A stretch of DNA of 64,000 bases from Piezodorus guildinii (GCA_023052935.1 CM041294.1:21414635-21478634); one strand, 5' to 3'. Shown: positions 32,026 through 43,722, counted from the stretch's first letter. Translations and numbers: made by a program. The notes: generated from the letters alone by a model not told the origin.

Positions 32026-32640
32026 TTTTTGTGTCTTTATAGCGTTAAAAATGTTGCTTTTTTTAAAAATGATTTTTTTTAAATTTGGGGTCATAAGTTG
32101 AAAATTTCTTATATTTTTAACAAATATGGGAGGAGGGCGGGGATCTCTCGGTGTAGATTCTGATTCCATGGACCTCTTTCTCGATATGGAGTATTTTGGT
32201 AGGGGTTAGGAGTAAAAAAGGAGATTCCTCAGTCAATCCTTGCTTTGAAGTCCCGGGTTGTGGTTCCTTTTTCGTTAGAAGCAGCTGATGAGGGGGCGTA
32301 GGGCGTTTGTTATTACGTCTTTGCCTTTGCTTGACCGGGGAAGCAGAAGAGCCACCTGACCTGGAGCGTTTAATGCTTGCCTTTCCCGCCATGAACTTGG
32401 TGATAGTATCTCATTAATACATAAAAATAAATAAAACAAAAAAATACGTCCGCGCGACCTTGACCTTGTCGTCCGGAGCGCGACGTGGCCCCTCCAGGGG
32501 TCAGTGGAAGACGGGCAAGGTGAGGAAGCTAAGTGGGGATCGCAATATGGCGAAAAAGATAAGGCTTCTCAGCTCTACTTCATACACAACTAAGTCCCTC
32601 GTAAATATTACTACTTTCAGTCAGTAGGATTAGTCCATTG
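32026..32640 (-). mobile_element. LINE-D 5' end: GC-rich 5' UTR and ORF1 N terminus
   Basis: On the minus strand ORF1 starts at 32392 (MAGKASIKRSRSGGSSASP). It is basic and Ser-rich through about 70 residues, then after a frameshift near 32190 continues as PPPIFVKNIRNFQLM. That matches the start of the conserved core in LINE-A ORF1 (PPPIKIKGVQNFQLF) and LINE-B. It runs into the assembly gap. Upstream, 32393-32640 is unusually GC-rich for this window and is probably the 5' UTR with its internal promoter. Confidence 0.7.
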
Positions 32641-32644
32641 TTGA

Positions 32645-32894
32645 CAACGAATGTTGTTGCGCAATCACTAATTGTTTATATGTAATAAAAACAATTATTA
32701 CACACAAAAACTGTTCATAAAGAAGAGACGATATAACGACGTATGTTAATGAACTAGCGCTAGCGCAGAACTTATCTTTTCTTAGACAATTTTATCATTA
32801 TGTTACCGACTCTGTTTTGAGTAATATGTTTGAAATTTCTATCAGAAAGCATTTATTAGTTGAAAATGTATTTATCATTTATTTTAAAAAGGAG

Positions 32895-32962
<68 letters not shown>

Positions 32963-33535
32963 GACAATGATATATATATCTTTTGTTAGAGACTTGGGTT
33001 TTAAGCCTCATCAAAGATCTTCATTGTAAACAAACAAAAAAAACAGAAAAAAAAACACTTCTGATCCTTGCTATCAGCAATTGAATCGTTGCCATACACG
33101 ACAGGAATCTTTCTTGCAGTTTGGGCTGCGTTTTTTCTTTTTTTAAAAAAGAACAGCATAATAACCGAAAATGAACTGAATTGTCACTCATGTTGGTTTG
33201 CAATAAACTACACTACTGAGCCTTAATAAAGACAAAATTCAGTGTGTAAACATAGTTAATTCAACGAGGATTAAAGGTATATAAATAAACATTAGCTTTA
33301 TGTAAATAACCCCAATACTATATGGGTTGAAACGTTAATTAGTGTAAATAGTTTTACGCTAATTAATCTAATTCTTGACCGACTCATTAATTAAACTAAC
33401 TCCTTCTTCCTTCACCTAAGAAATATTTTGATCTTTTTTTTACTTATATGATTATACATACATCTGTGTTGGCATAAGAAATTGATTTTATAACATCCAA
33501 CAACGATAATATAAAATATAATGAAACTAAGACTT
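32645..33535. other. Intronic DNA with (TA)n tract
   Basis: (TA)n of about 60 bp at 32899-32959. No other feature recognised. Confidence 0.5.
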
Positions 33536-33537
33536 AC

Positions 33538-33665
33538 TGGATTGCGTCTATCATCTGGAGGCCCATGTTGACACAGTTGATGGCGTGGTTGGGCCTGGAG
33601 ACAGGGAGGCCAGAGACACAGTAGTAGCAATCACCGAGTATTTTTATTCTCATACATTGGTTATC
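33538..33665 (-). CDS. Ac76E: Adenylyl cyclase exon: C1a core with second metal-binding Asp
   Basis: The exon encodes [20 protein letters not shown], then [20 protein letters not shown] and [18 protein letters not shown] is invariant in animal membrane adenylyl cyclases, and its Asp (ILGD) is the second of the two catalytic metal ligands in C1. The acceptor is cttaag and the donor gtaagt. It enters in phase 0, joining FDQLAH-DNQC, and exits with two bases completed by the next exon. Confidence 0.97.
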
Positions 33666-33823
33666 CTTAAGGGAAAATAATATATTATTATACATTATTT
33701 ATTATTTTATCAATTATCTTTTATATTCATCATAGTTAACATGAACCATTAATCAATTACATTAAAAATTAATTTTAAAAACAATATATATAACACATAA
33801 ATATATACTTTATACATATACTT

Positions 33824-34036
33824 TCAGTTTCATAGAACTTACCGTTTCCGCCCGGGAGTTGCCACAGACACACAGACATACACAGACACACACACCACAC
33901 ACACACACACACAATAGACCTTTTTGCGGGACTTGGTTATTTGGACTCAGGGGGTCCTAAAATGTGTATTTCCGTTGAAAACTGGAATTCGAAAATTTTC
34001 ACGATCGCAATACTTTCCCTTATTATATATAGTAAT
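33824..34036 (+). repeat. R repeat copy, CA-rich half only
   Basis: It carries ttcatagaacttaccgtttc, the cccgggagtt box, an interrupted (CA)n, ttttgcgggacttggttatt and the end tactttcccttattatatat. The other half is absent. Confidence 0.8.
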
Positions 34037-34119
34037 TAGTATTTTATATATATAGTAACGTTGCAATTCAAAACATATATTTGGTTATTGTGGATGTAAT
34101 TAGTTGACCGTTGAGAATT

Positions 34120-34518
34120 ACTGGATGGAATTAGTCCGGGTAACGGTCATTAAATTAAACAACTAAATAGGTTCAAGTATTTATTGTTTTGCCAACGTTT
34201 CGATCCCCTTTTGTGGGTCATCATCAGGGCAATTTTAACTATCCCAGATTGTTGATTTAATTCTGCTGTTCTTGCACTTAGGAATGAAATATAAAAGAAG
34301 AGATATCCAAAGTAAACTCCCTTGGACTGACAAGCCACACGACAGCTACATAACAGCGACCACCACACACCACAACCCCTCACAACAAACTACTGGACAC
34401 AAAATGTGAGATTGCCAAGAAGACCCACAAAGGGGGTCGAAACGTTGGCAAACAATAAATAGTTTAAACTATTTAGTTGTTTCATTTAATGACCGCCACC
34501 CGACTAATTCCTTCCAGT
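34120..34518. mobile_element. 399-bp inverted-repeat element carrying a hammerhead-like motif
   Basis: Arms of about 110 bp are inverted: 34120-34232 (actggatggaattagtc ... ggtcattaaattaaacaact ... gccaacgtttcgatcccctt) and 34411-34518 (agggggtcgaaacgttggca ... agttgtttcatttaatgacc ... gactaattccttccagt). The arms contain the CGAAACGT and GAC/GGGTC segments of Penelope-type hammerhead ribozymes. The centre of about 180 bp is unique here. No transposase or reverse transcriptase is encoded, so this is a non-autonomous unit or a pair of inverted Penelope terminal repeats. Confidence 0.7.
34189..34232 (-). ncRNA. Hammerhead ribozyme-like motif, intact core
   Basis: On the minus strand: TTGCC, CTGATGA, a stem-loop (tgaccc acaaaa ggggatc), GAAA, CGTT, GGCAA. 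UUGCC and GGCAA pair perfectly as helix I. GACCC and GGGGAUC form helix II with a small mismatch. ACGU after GAA is self-complementary, as in dimeric Penelope hammerheads, and cleavage would follow GUU. The opposite arm (34411-34452, plus strand) keeps GAAACGTT and both helix I strands but has lost CTGATGA. Confidence 0.65.
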
Positions 34519-34519
34519 A

Positions 34520-35815
34520 TATTTTGTTACTTTGGATTGTTTTTAATCATATTATATATCTATGTATACAATTTATTTTTTACAAATTTACATACGTTAA
34601 GTAAAGGAACACATCTAGTTTTCAAGTAATCAAAGACCTAAACAATAACGAACCAGTAAAATCCATTCGAAAAAAACTAAAAAAAAGGTAAATAAGTAAT
34701 AGCTCTGCTCTGCTAAAGCTAAACTATTTGAATGTTTTTTTTTTTTTCCGTCTTCATCTGTGGAATAACGGTTAGTATTAGGTTAACGGTTATGTAAAGG
34801 GTATTTATTCGTTCTCTGGGCAGACTGATAGATTTTTTATTTAATATTTTAACTGTTACGTATATTGAAAGCAAAATTTAAAATTTAGTGGGGCGGTGGG
34901 TTAGTTTTTTTCTTGTTAAATTAAAATAGGTCAATATTTGAAAAATGTAAACCGAAATACAAGTAACTGAACTAGCTTCTTTTTTTTTAGTACTTAATTT
35001 TTCAATATATTTTAAAAGTTTCTTTAATTTTGTTTTATTTAGGAATAATACAATCTGCCACAATCTTGGGCAATGAGTATTAATGCTATAAGAAGTCATT
35101 CATTCCTTATGCACAGTCAATAAAAAAATAAAAATTAAAAAAGAAGAATAAATAAAGATAAAAATAAAATAAAATAAATAATAATAATTAATTTAAATAT
35201 AGAAAAAATAATAAGAGGGGGGTAATTATATCAGGACTTTAATATTTTAAATTATATTTGTTTTTAATTTTTTCCTTAATCTGATGTTGTTTTTTTCTGA
35301 TTTCAAAAAGTTCGTACTCTGAACAAAATTAAATCACGATTTTAAACTATTAAATAGTATATATTTTAGTGTCATAATTTAACACCTATTGTATAGAAAT
35401 TACAAATTGTATGCAATTAATTGCAGTATTCCAAACTCAGACGGGAACTGCAATAACCCTAAACTTCTCATAGTAAAATGTAAATAATATGCTAAGCAGG
35501 AAATATCTGGGGTGCTATGAATGTAAATTAGTGATTGGTAGGCACGTCCAATAACACGTGGTGATCTCAGGGCTCTTTGTTGTGGAAATGTGCTGTCATT
35601 TTAGGCCATAATCATTCTGTTGTCTTCAAGGTTTGAGAGGAAAATTTCCGCCAAAGGAAAGTGCATTTAAGAACTAACAGTATCTGTATTTCCAAATTGT
35701 ATTATAATGGAAAAATTATTACATTTCAATTGCAAAATATATAATTACTCTATATCTGACATATACAAAATTAAAATATTTTTATTGATTTTGGATCTTT
35801 TCTTCTTCTTTATCT
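34520..35815. other. AT-rich intronic DNA
   Basis: No conserved coding signal or recognised element. Long A/T runs are present. Confidence 0.5.
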
Positions 35816-35819
35816 TCCT

Positions 35820-37235
35820 CCTATGTGCCTTTACTAGCGTGGAGGGGCCTCCATCCAACGTTGCCAAGCTTCACGATTTCTGCAGAGTTGTTAAGTTTCC
35901 TGCAATCTTTTCCATCCGATCTTCTGGATATATCCGTCATACAAAATCCTAGGCCTTCCGCGCGCCTTTTTCCAGTGGGTCGAGCTTCCAACACTTCTGG
36001 GTTCGCGGGTCCTCATTCATTCGACAAACATGGCCGAACCATTTAGCTGTCGCTTCTCGAGGATGGTTTTCAGCGCAGGAATTTTCAGCTCCGCTCTAAT
36101 TCCTTCATTTCTTACGCGGTCTCTTCTCCTTTTTTCCTGCGACTCTCAATACCTCATTTCAGCTGCAGTAATTCGGCTTATTTGTTTGTCCAGCATTACC
36201 CAGCTTTTCGCTCCCATAGGTAAAGTGGGGAGGTATACAGGTTTGTAAATGTGTAGATTCGTCTCTAGCCCCACATCTCGATGGCTAACAATACTATTGC
36301 ATATACTGTAATAGATTTAAATTTGCTTAGCAATCCTATTAGCAATTTCGCAATCTTTTTTTCCCTGCCTATTTATATTGAAAGCCTAAGTAGAGAAAGT
36401 TTTCAACTACTTCAAAGAGCCTCGCCATTACAAATCACCTCCACAGTCTTCCTAAATCTCGGGACAGGACCAGTATCTTGCTCTTGGAGACCATTTATGG
36501 TCATTCCCTTTCGCTGAAGTTCTTCCTGCCATTCTATTAGAGCTTGCTGTAATTTGTCTTTCGTATCGCAAATAAGGACGATATCATCAGCGTATAACAG
36601 TGACTGGCTCAGTATCGTCCTCATTTTTCCACTTACCAAGCACTGTTCGGGCAGTTCGCCTTTTACAAATTTTATGGATCTCATCCATAACAGAAGCGGA
36701 CTCAGACTGTCTCCCTGCTTTACTCCTCTATCAATGGAAAAGGTGCAGATTCTGTTCCATTAATCCGTACCACTCTCCTTTAGAATCAGTGTATCAGATT
36801 CTATGGCGGAAATAAGATCTATTGGTACATTTTTCGCTGCAAGGGCGTTCCATATTTCTTGACGTGGGACCGAGTCGAAAGCAGCCTTAAGGTCCAGGAA
36901 TGCGAAATATGTGCTTCTATCTCTGTCCCATGATATTTCTAATATATTTCTTATGACAAAGATATTATCCTGGGTCTGCCTGCCAGGCGAAAACCTGCTT
37001 GCTCCTCTTCCAGTTGTTCCTCCACAATTCGTCGTAGCCTTTTCTCCAGAATGTGCGTGTACATTTTGTATGCCACGGACAGGAGGCTAATTGGTCTATA
37101 ATTAGCACATTCCGTTTGACTCCCTTTTTTGTGAATAGGAATAATCACACTGTATCCCCAATCTTTCGGGATTCTTTTGGTATCCCATACCGTTGAAATA
37201 GCTCTTGCAATGCTTAATGAGCTCTTTTGGGTCTG
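35820..37235 (-). pseudogene. Decayed LINE reverse transcriptase, non-Jockey lineage
   Basis: From 37235 downwards, in several frames: VWDTKRIPKDWGYSVIIPIH, ANYRPISLLSVAYKMYTHIL, EEEQAGFR, then further down LLYADDIVLICDTKDKLQQA and, near the C terminus, a basic stretch with RRRDRVRNEGIRAEL. The YADD box is at about 36585-36600. Order and spacing fit reverse-transcriptase domains 2 to 7 plus the C-terminal tail. Frameshifts and stops make it non-functional. Confidence 0.85.
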
Positions 37236-37239
37236 AAAT

Positions 37240-38690
37240 TTCAAAAAGCTGCAAATTATTACACTATCGCTTATTATTACCAAACAACTATATTAGGGCA
37301 TAACTGTTTATAGCTGTTAAATTTTTTTCGATTTTTCTCAATCTTCAATAACAACCGAGTTTTGTTTGAATTATTTTCTATTATAATTTGTGACTTGAAT
37401 ATATAAATCAAAATTATTGTTTTTTATTCTGCTTATCGCGCTTTACTGATTCTAAAACTCAATACATATTTTTGAGAATCTCCAAAAATAACTAAGTTAT
37501 GGCGTATTATGGATAAAATTTCAATTCCTTTCTTTTCATTTTTCTCTTTTTTATAATTATTCGCATTTTTTTTTTAATTAAAAAACACTAATAAATTGTT
37601 TCTCAATCTTCAAAAATAACTGATCATCAGGTGTTAGGATCATCGTTCCATGCCCTATTATTTTTATGACAAATTACAAAAAAATTGGTCGAGTAGTTTC
37701 GGAGAAATACTGCGGACGACGGACAGCGGTTTTTTTTTATTCGTTAGCTGGATTATACGTCTCTTGAAACGTAAGTTCTCAAATGTAAAGAGGGAAATTT
37801 TTTTTATTGATTGACAAAGGCTCATTATTGAAAATATAAATCATAAATCGTTTTGTGATGCATTTAATTGACAGCATATGAATGTGAAGGTCTTTAATAC
37901 TGTTTTAATAGAATTGCATAATTAGACTAATAGAATGTAATCAAACTATGATTCTATGTTTTATTTAGTGCTCCAAAATATGATATACTTAAATTCTTTC
38001 ATCGGTAATTGACAATCTAAGATATTTTTACAGAGATCTCAAACCTTTAACTTACCCAAAAAGGTGAAAATGAGCCCACAAACAGTAAAAAATGTATTGC
38101 AAATGTCCCCAATTTCCCCGGAGGTGAATTATGCACAAATCTCTTTGAATATTAAAAGAGATAAACAGTTGTAACAGACTTTAATAAAGGTATTTGTTGG
38201 GATTTCATGGAGATACTCAGATATAAAACGAAATCGGCATTCGACAATCGATAAAATTTTTGAAAAAAAAAAAAAAAAAAAAAACTTTTTTTATCACAAA
38301 ACTTGATATATGATTTATTTCAACCTGTAGGGCCGCTTTAAAAATTTTAGCCAGCGAGATCATTAAATAAATTGAAGATTCAACTGAAATTCAACGCTCT
38401 TTTTCAAACTGATGCCATAAGAATCATAGTTAATTAATGAAGTTTACCTCTAGCTTCCATTTTATAAGATTTGGTAATGATGAGCTATTTGGAAAGTTTT
38501 GCATTAAAATCATCAAATAAACTTCTTTCATTTCTTTTTTTTCACTTGTATTTAAATGAAATATATTTTTTTTGATACTTAAGACTGTACAGTAAATACA
38601 TAAAAGTGTTTAATGGGTGTGAAATAGTCTTGTCAAGAAACAACCAACGGTCTCAATTAGCTTAGGAGATCCAGAGACCATCGTCTTTTT
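37240..38690. other. AT-rich intronic DNA with one dispersed repeat
   Basis: About 37755-37850 (cttgaaacgtaagttctcaa) belongs to the dispersed repeat also seen at 6285-6375. A poly(A) run lies at 38262-38284. Nothing coding is seen. Confidence 0.5.
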
Positions 38691-38759
38691 ACGCGGCTCG
38701 AAAGATTTTGAGGGATATAATAATGTATCAATTGTTGAAATTATATATTAAAAAAACAA

Positions 38760-39065
38760 ATTACTATTTCCAGAATCTACAGTTAGATTTTTCTCTGTTT
38801 GAATGGGAAAGGAAAATGTGGTTGAAAGGAGTGATTAAAAGGAAGAAACAGTTTGTGCATGACGGATCAAAGTAGGGATGGAAATTCCAAAAAGATGCTT
38901 TAGCCAGAAAAGGTATTGCACAAAAAAAAAAAGAAAAAAAAGTGGGTTGAGGTCAGAATGACAGTATCTGTTAGAGCAGAATGGAGGACACGAATTGAAG
39001 GGGTTGGAAGGTATAGCTGGATTAGCTATTTTTAATTACCTGTTATAGGAAGGAACCTAGGAGAT
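38760..39065 (-). pseudogene. Decayed LINE fragment, family of 60790-62030
   Basis: Nucleotide sequence (ggttgaaaggagtgattaaa, gtttgtgcatgacggatc, ttagccagaaaagg) parallels 61085-61185. No open frame. Confidence 0.6.
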
Positions 39066-39169
39066 GAAAAGCCTCTAACAGTTGAGTTTGAAATTAAAAG
39101 CAGGTATATCTTTTTTTGGGCTAAGTTTGCAACTAATGGACTTTAGATTTTCTGAATGATTTTAATGGT

Positions 39170-39445
39170 GACAAAATATGGGGCATTTAGGATTTTCGAT
39201 TTCAAGGATTGAATACGGGAGCATGGTTTGGTGGATCCCCATACATCAATCCCATCTGTCCAAAAAGACCTGGTGGCATACTTTCCTGAGCAGGTGAGAA
39301 GTTTTGAGCGTTTGTCCAGAAAATGTAGTCACCTCTATCTGCCTGCAGTTTCTTGTCGTTTGATTCGAGTTTGAGGAAACCAAGTGAGACATTTATCAAG
39401 ATGGATATAAGTCCTAGGTATCGGATTTCTTTAAAAGGGAGAAGT
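39170..39445 (-). pseudogene. Decayed Jockey-type LINE ORF2 C terminus
   Basis: The sequence ggattgaatacgggagcatg followed by gtttggtggatccccatac parallels LINE-C 9060-9110 (ORF2 region around the W-G-S motif). It meets an M1 mariner at about 39446. Confidence 0.6.
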
Positions 39446-39853
39446 ACTGTATGTTTGAGGACATCGTTGTCTATTACGGACGGAGGTCTTGCTCGGGGCA
39501 AGTCCTTCCAAGTCGGTATCCCCATCTGAAACTTAGCAAACCAACGGCGAAGGGTCCGGTCATTAACACTCCCTTCCCCAACGCCTTGCAAACATTTCTA
39601 GCGGCCTCAGCTGCTGAATGGCCGAGTTTAAACTCTTACAAAAATATTTCTCGAAAATTTGCGTGTTTCCATGTTCATATTTGGAGGTATACTAAGAAGT
39701 GGGTAATTAATTGGAAGCTAATGTTTATAATATAAAGGTAGAGGATTAGTAACGGTTTACTTTAAATATGTAAACATTCGAAGAAAACAACAGAGACCTG
39801 CAAAATCCTTTATGTATTTCAGAAACTTAAAAACTGTCATTTCATAGGAAACA
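39446..39853 (-). pseudogene. M1 mariner remnant, copy c, 5' half
   Basis: It runs from the terminal inverted repeat (near 39830-39853) and 5' UTR into the first helix-turn-helix (EGSVNDRTLRRWFAKFQMG) and PRARPPSVIDNDVLKHTV, where it is cut. The second helix-turn-helix and the whole catalytic region are absent. Confidence 0.85.
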
Positions 39854-39857
39854 ACCA

Positions 39858-40080
39858 AATTTCATCAATTAAAATATCATCTGCATAAACGATATAAAGG
39901 ATTGGGCCTAAAGAACTGCCTTGAGGTACACCAGATGAGAAAGAAATATTATGGTTGACTTTGAAGTTTTTAAAATTACATTCCATTATATTATTACAAT
40001 GGCATATTTTTTTACGATTCCGAATATGAGGTATTAATATGTGAAAGAAAATATTATCCGGTTGAGCCAGGCCCACACAG
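39858..40080 (-). pseudogene. LINE reverse-transcriptase fragment
   Basis: The minus strand ends FSSGVPQGSSLGPILYIVYA then DDILIDE: the GVPQGS and YADD boxes with the usual spacing shortened. The 5' side has DNIFFHILIPHIRNRKK. The M1 element lies directly beside it. Confidence 0.75.
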
Positions 40081-40084
40081 AAAA

Positions 40085-41205
40085 GTCCACGTGAACTGAA
40101 TGGAAGACGAAAATAGACGCTCGTAGGCTAAACTATAGTCGCATACTAAGAACAGAGGTCTCTGCCGTGCGTCAAAGCATTCAAGGTGTCTCGTAATTTA
40201 GCAATAACTAATCAAGAAGTATTGCCTCCGGCCATGCCATCGATTTCTCCATTTCCTACATCCGGGCTCCAAAATGCCTAGGGAAAAAATATTTAAAATA
40301 AATGACTTCTGAAGTCTGCCGTAGACTATGATCTCACTATATGAATATATTTTATTCTCAATCAATAAAAATCGCGAATGAATTATTAAGATATCTCATT
40401 CTTTATCATAATGAAAAGGTTCCTTAAAATGCATATTACCAGAACAAAACTAAAATCCTCAGCAAAAACAAAGATATACAGAAAAAATAATAATAAGAGA
40501 AATAAAAAAAAAACTCATCTTTTCATCTTAAAATTAAAACTTTCGACATAATCAAGCAGTTGAGTATTGACGACTTTCATGTTATAAACCCGAGATTTCC
40601 AGATAGTGTTCTACTCAAGGATGAAAATCATACTTATTTGTATTCTATGGATAATAAAACTAAGATTTAAAGTCAAGTTAATGTACAATAATTTGTATGC
40701 TCAAAGCAAAACTCGACGAATCAAAAGAAACAAAAAATGAGTTTCAGGCGTCAACATCAATACGCACATGGGTGCAAAATATTTTTTTTTAAAATAGGTT
40801 GAATTGCAATAGACTTCCGAAAATTCAGTAAATGTTCAGTAAAATAAAAGAAATGTTTAAGAGATCGTTAGTAAGAATCAAACAGACAGAGATGGATATG
40901 AAGATTAATTTTCATTGTACGCCTTATTTTACATTTTTCATCCTTAATATTTTTTTTAGTTTCAAATAAAAGCTATTTATTTAATTTATTAAAATTTGTT
41001 TTAACGTATTACCATATACAAATTTTTTTTTTTTATTTCAAAGCTCTTTGGGGTGTGGGTGTTGAAGTTTCCAGTATTAGTGGGATTGTAAGAGATCTCT
41101 CCTGCTGCATAGAGTAAAAATTTTACATAAGGAAGCAGACAGATACTTTGTCATATATAATAACAATAATCTTCGGCGTTACAGCTCATAATGAGATCCT
41201 ATGCA
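40085..41205. other. Intronic DNA, nothing recognised
   Basis: AT-rich sequence. About 40085-40290 is less AT-rich but has no motif I can place. Confidence 0.5.
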
Positions 41206-41209
41206 TTGA

Positions 41210-41480
41210 TATATTTGAGGTATGAGAGATTGCTCGCCAGGTTTGTCTATCGGCAGCAACCGTTCTCCATCCTCTAACTCCATGTTGGCGCAGGTTTGCC
41301 CCAACTTCCTCCAGCCATCTCATCCTGGAGTCCGCTCATTCAGGTAAAAACCCGGTTTTTTCAGACATTAGCTTCCTTGAAAGACGGTCTTCCTTCATTC
41401 GCTCCACATGCCCGAGCCATCTCAGCCTTCCATTTTTTTATGATGCTATATCTTTCTTTTAATATAATGTTATCAGATTT
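41210..41480 (-). pseudogene. LINE C-terminal tail
   Basis: The minus strand reads NGRLRWLGHVERMKEDRLSR, then after a stop RMRWLEEVGANLRQHGV and RGWRTVAADRQTWR. RL.W.GHV.RM is the standard tail of many insect LINE polyproteins. Confidence 0.75.
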
Positions 41481-41558
41481 TCGTTTTTTCTTTTTTTTCA
41501 CTCTCCACTTAGCACCTTTCTTTCCCAGATGCATAATTTTTTCACAAACACACATATG

Positions 41559-41562
<4 letters not shown>

Positions 41563-41614
<52 letters not shown>
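41563..41614. repeat. (TA)n microsatellite
   Basis: About 26 TA units. Confidence 0.95.
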
Positions 41615-41616
<2 letters not shown>

Positions 41617-41919
41617 TATAAATGATACAAAACATACAAATATTTAAAAGCATATATGAAATTAAAGTTTGATTTCTTTATTGTGTTATGTATTTGTATG
41701 CTTTTGTTAATTCTTACATAATAACATTCATAATACTCCCTGAGTATAAAAAAAAAAGAAATAAATAAATAAAACTAAAACAATTTGTTTTTATTGAATG
41801 AATATTGTATATATTGAAAGAAATGTTTATATATCTATTTTCCCTCCGAAAATTATTATATTCTTACTACTAAGGTTTCAACCTGTAAAACCTATTTAAA
41901 ATATAATATACTTGAATAT

Positions 41920-42965
41920 ATATTAATTTATATAAAGAATCTGAATTACGTATTAGAACTACTTTCTATTTTACTACATTTTTTTTTTTTTAAGTAAACT
42001 TACCCGGTGTAAAAAATAGAACAGTAGAAATAAGTCAGAAAATATAATAATAATAATAATAACAGGCCTACCGAACCCGAAGGTTCGATGCAGATACCAC
42101 CAAGTACTGTCTACACAGACTCCCCAATGATCACCGTTTCAAGCCCAAGCTCCCGAGATCAGCCTTAAAGCAATCCTCCCATCGACGCTTCGGCCTACTT
42201 TTCGGGCGCCTACCAGTCGGTTAAGCGACAGAATAATATACTTGGGAAAATATATTAATTTATACAAAGCATCTGTATTACGTATTAGAACTACTTTTTT
42301 TTTTTTTTTATAGTTAGCTCACCCGGTGTAAAAAAAAAGAAAGTAGAAGTCTGGATAAAAAAAAGAAAATTTAAAAAATTAAAACAGTATTAATTAATAT
42401 TTTAAGAATTATAATTTTTTTTTCAAAATAATAAGAGAAGAATGCGCTCACTCAGATATTTATCAATACATAAATACATTTTTTAATTTATCAAGGATTT
42501 TTTGGCAGAAAATGTAAAATTTTATTATTATATTGAAATCGAATAAAATGCGCCTGAATTGAGTTTTTTCCATCAACATCTTTGCGAGACGTCGCTACCA
42601 GTCGGTTCAGTGACAGAATAATATACTTAAATATATATTAATTATAAATAAGTATCTTTATTACGTATTAGAACTACTTTCTATTTTACTTCTATTTTTT
42701 TTTAGTTAACTTACCCGGTGTAAAAAAATAGAGTAGTAGAAATAGGTCAGGATAAAAAAAAAAAACATTTAAAAAAATTAAACAATATTAAATAATATTT
42801 TAAGAAAAATAATTTTTTTTTTTTCAAAATAATAAGAGAATAATGCGCTTACTCAGATATTTATCGTATACATACATACATTTTTTTAATTTATCAAGAA
42901 ATTTCTGGCAGCAAATGTTTAAAATTTTATTAATACATTTGAAATCGAATAAAATGCGCATTAAA
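41920..42965. repeat. Three-copy tandem array, unit about 385 bp
   Basis: Units share acgtattagaactacttt and cttacccggtgtaaaaaa, then aataataagagaa.aatgcgc and gaaatcgaataaaatgcgc. Copies start at about 41920 (partial), 42224 and 42609. The junction sequence taccagtcggtt.ag.gacag precedes units 2 and 3. Confidence 0.8.
42045..42225 (-). pseudogene. LINE-E 3' tail inside the tandem array
   Basis: An (ATT)n tail at 42045-42060 is followed, on the minus strand upstream, by the GRPKSRPKRRW-type C terminus (gacgcttcggcctacttttc on the plus strand). Same family as 24515-24720. Confidence 0.7.
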
Positions 42966-43246
42966 AGTTTTTTTATTTTTTATTTAAGTTGAACTTAATT
43001 GAATTTTTTTCTTTAACATCTTTTAACCATTATTGATAAATGAACGAATTAATGTCCTGTAGGGGATAAACAGTTCGCTGTGTACGTTTTTATAAAAATA
43101 TTTTGATATTACTACTTAAATAGAATATTAACTATATCATTCCGAAAATTGCTGTTGTTATCTTTTGCACAAAATGTTACTATAATTGCTATATCGCTAA
43201 TGGGAAACATATAAATATAATGAAATGAAATTAGGACGATACTTAC

Positions 43247-43358
43247 ATGAGCAAGCTGATCAAAACGTCCAAAAAGTTCGTTGAGAGTTTTGACCAAATC
43301 TGAGGCAGTCAGTTGTTCTGATAGAGGCGTGAAGTTGACGATATCGGCGTACAGAATA
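43247..43358 (-). CDS. Ac76E: Adenylyl cyclase exon: C1a start with first metal-binding Asp
   Basis: This is the most 5' exon I can identify. It encodes [20 protein letters not shown], then [17 protein letters not shown]. (I/L)(L/F)(Y/F)AD(I/V).(N/G)FT and LN(E/D)LF.RFD.LA are signature motifs of C1. The Asp of YADI is the first catalytic metal ligand. The acceptor is atttttcag and the donor gtaagt. The first base (T) needs two bases from an upstream exon, normally completing Ser in (N)VS-ILYAD. I could not find that exon between 43359 and 64000, so it may lie beyond the window. Confidence 0.96.
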
Positions 43359-43587
43359 CTGAAAAATAAATATTAATTTAATATATCAGATTAAAAATTT
43401 AAAATTATTTCAATATACTCATATGGACTAAGGTAGGTAGGTAGGTAAGGTGTTTTAGGGCGATAAATTTCTAGATTATTACGCCCGTAAATCGTTTACT
43501 CAATATATAATTCCTTAATTTAGAATAATTAACCTGTATAATTTCTTTACTGGACTAATTTCTTTATTAGTCAACATTTATTTTTAC

Positions 43588-43678
43588 TATATTGCGAACG
43601 TGACAATTTTCGAATTCCAGTTTTCAATGGAAATACACATTTTAGGGTCCCCTGAGTTCCAATAAGTCCCGCAAAAAG

Positions 43679-43722
<44 letters not shown>

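Noticed and set aside
31880..32169. Open frames on both strands across 31926-32025
   Set aside because: They are open only because the 100 N bases translate as unknown residues.
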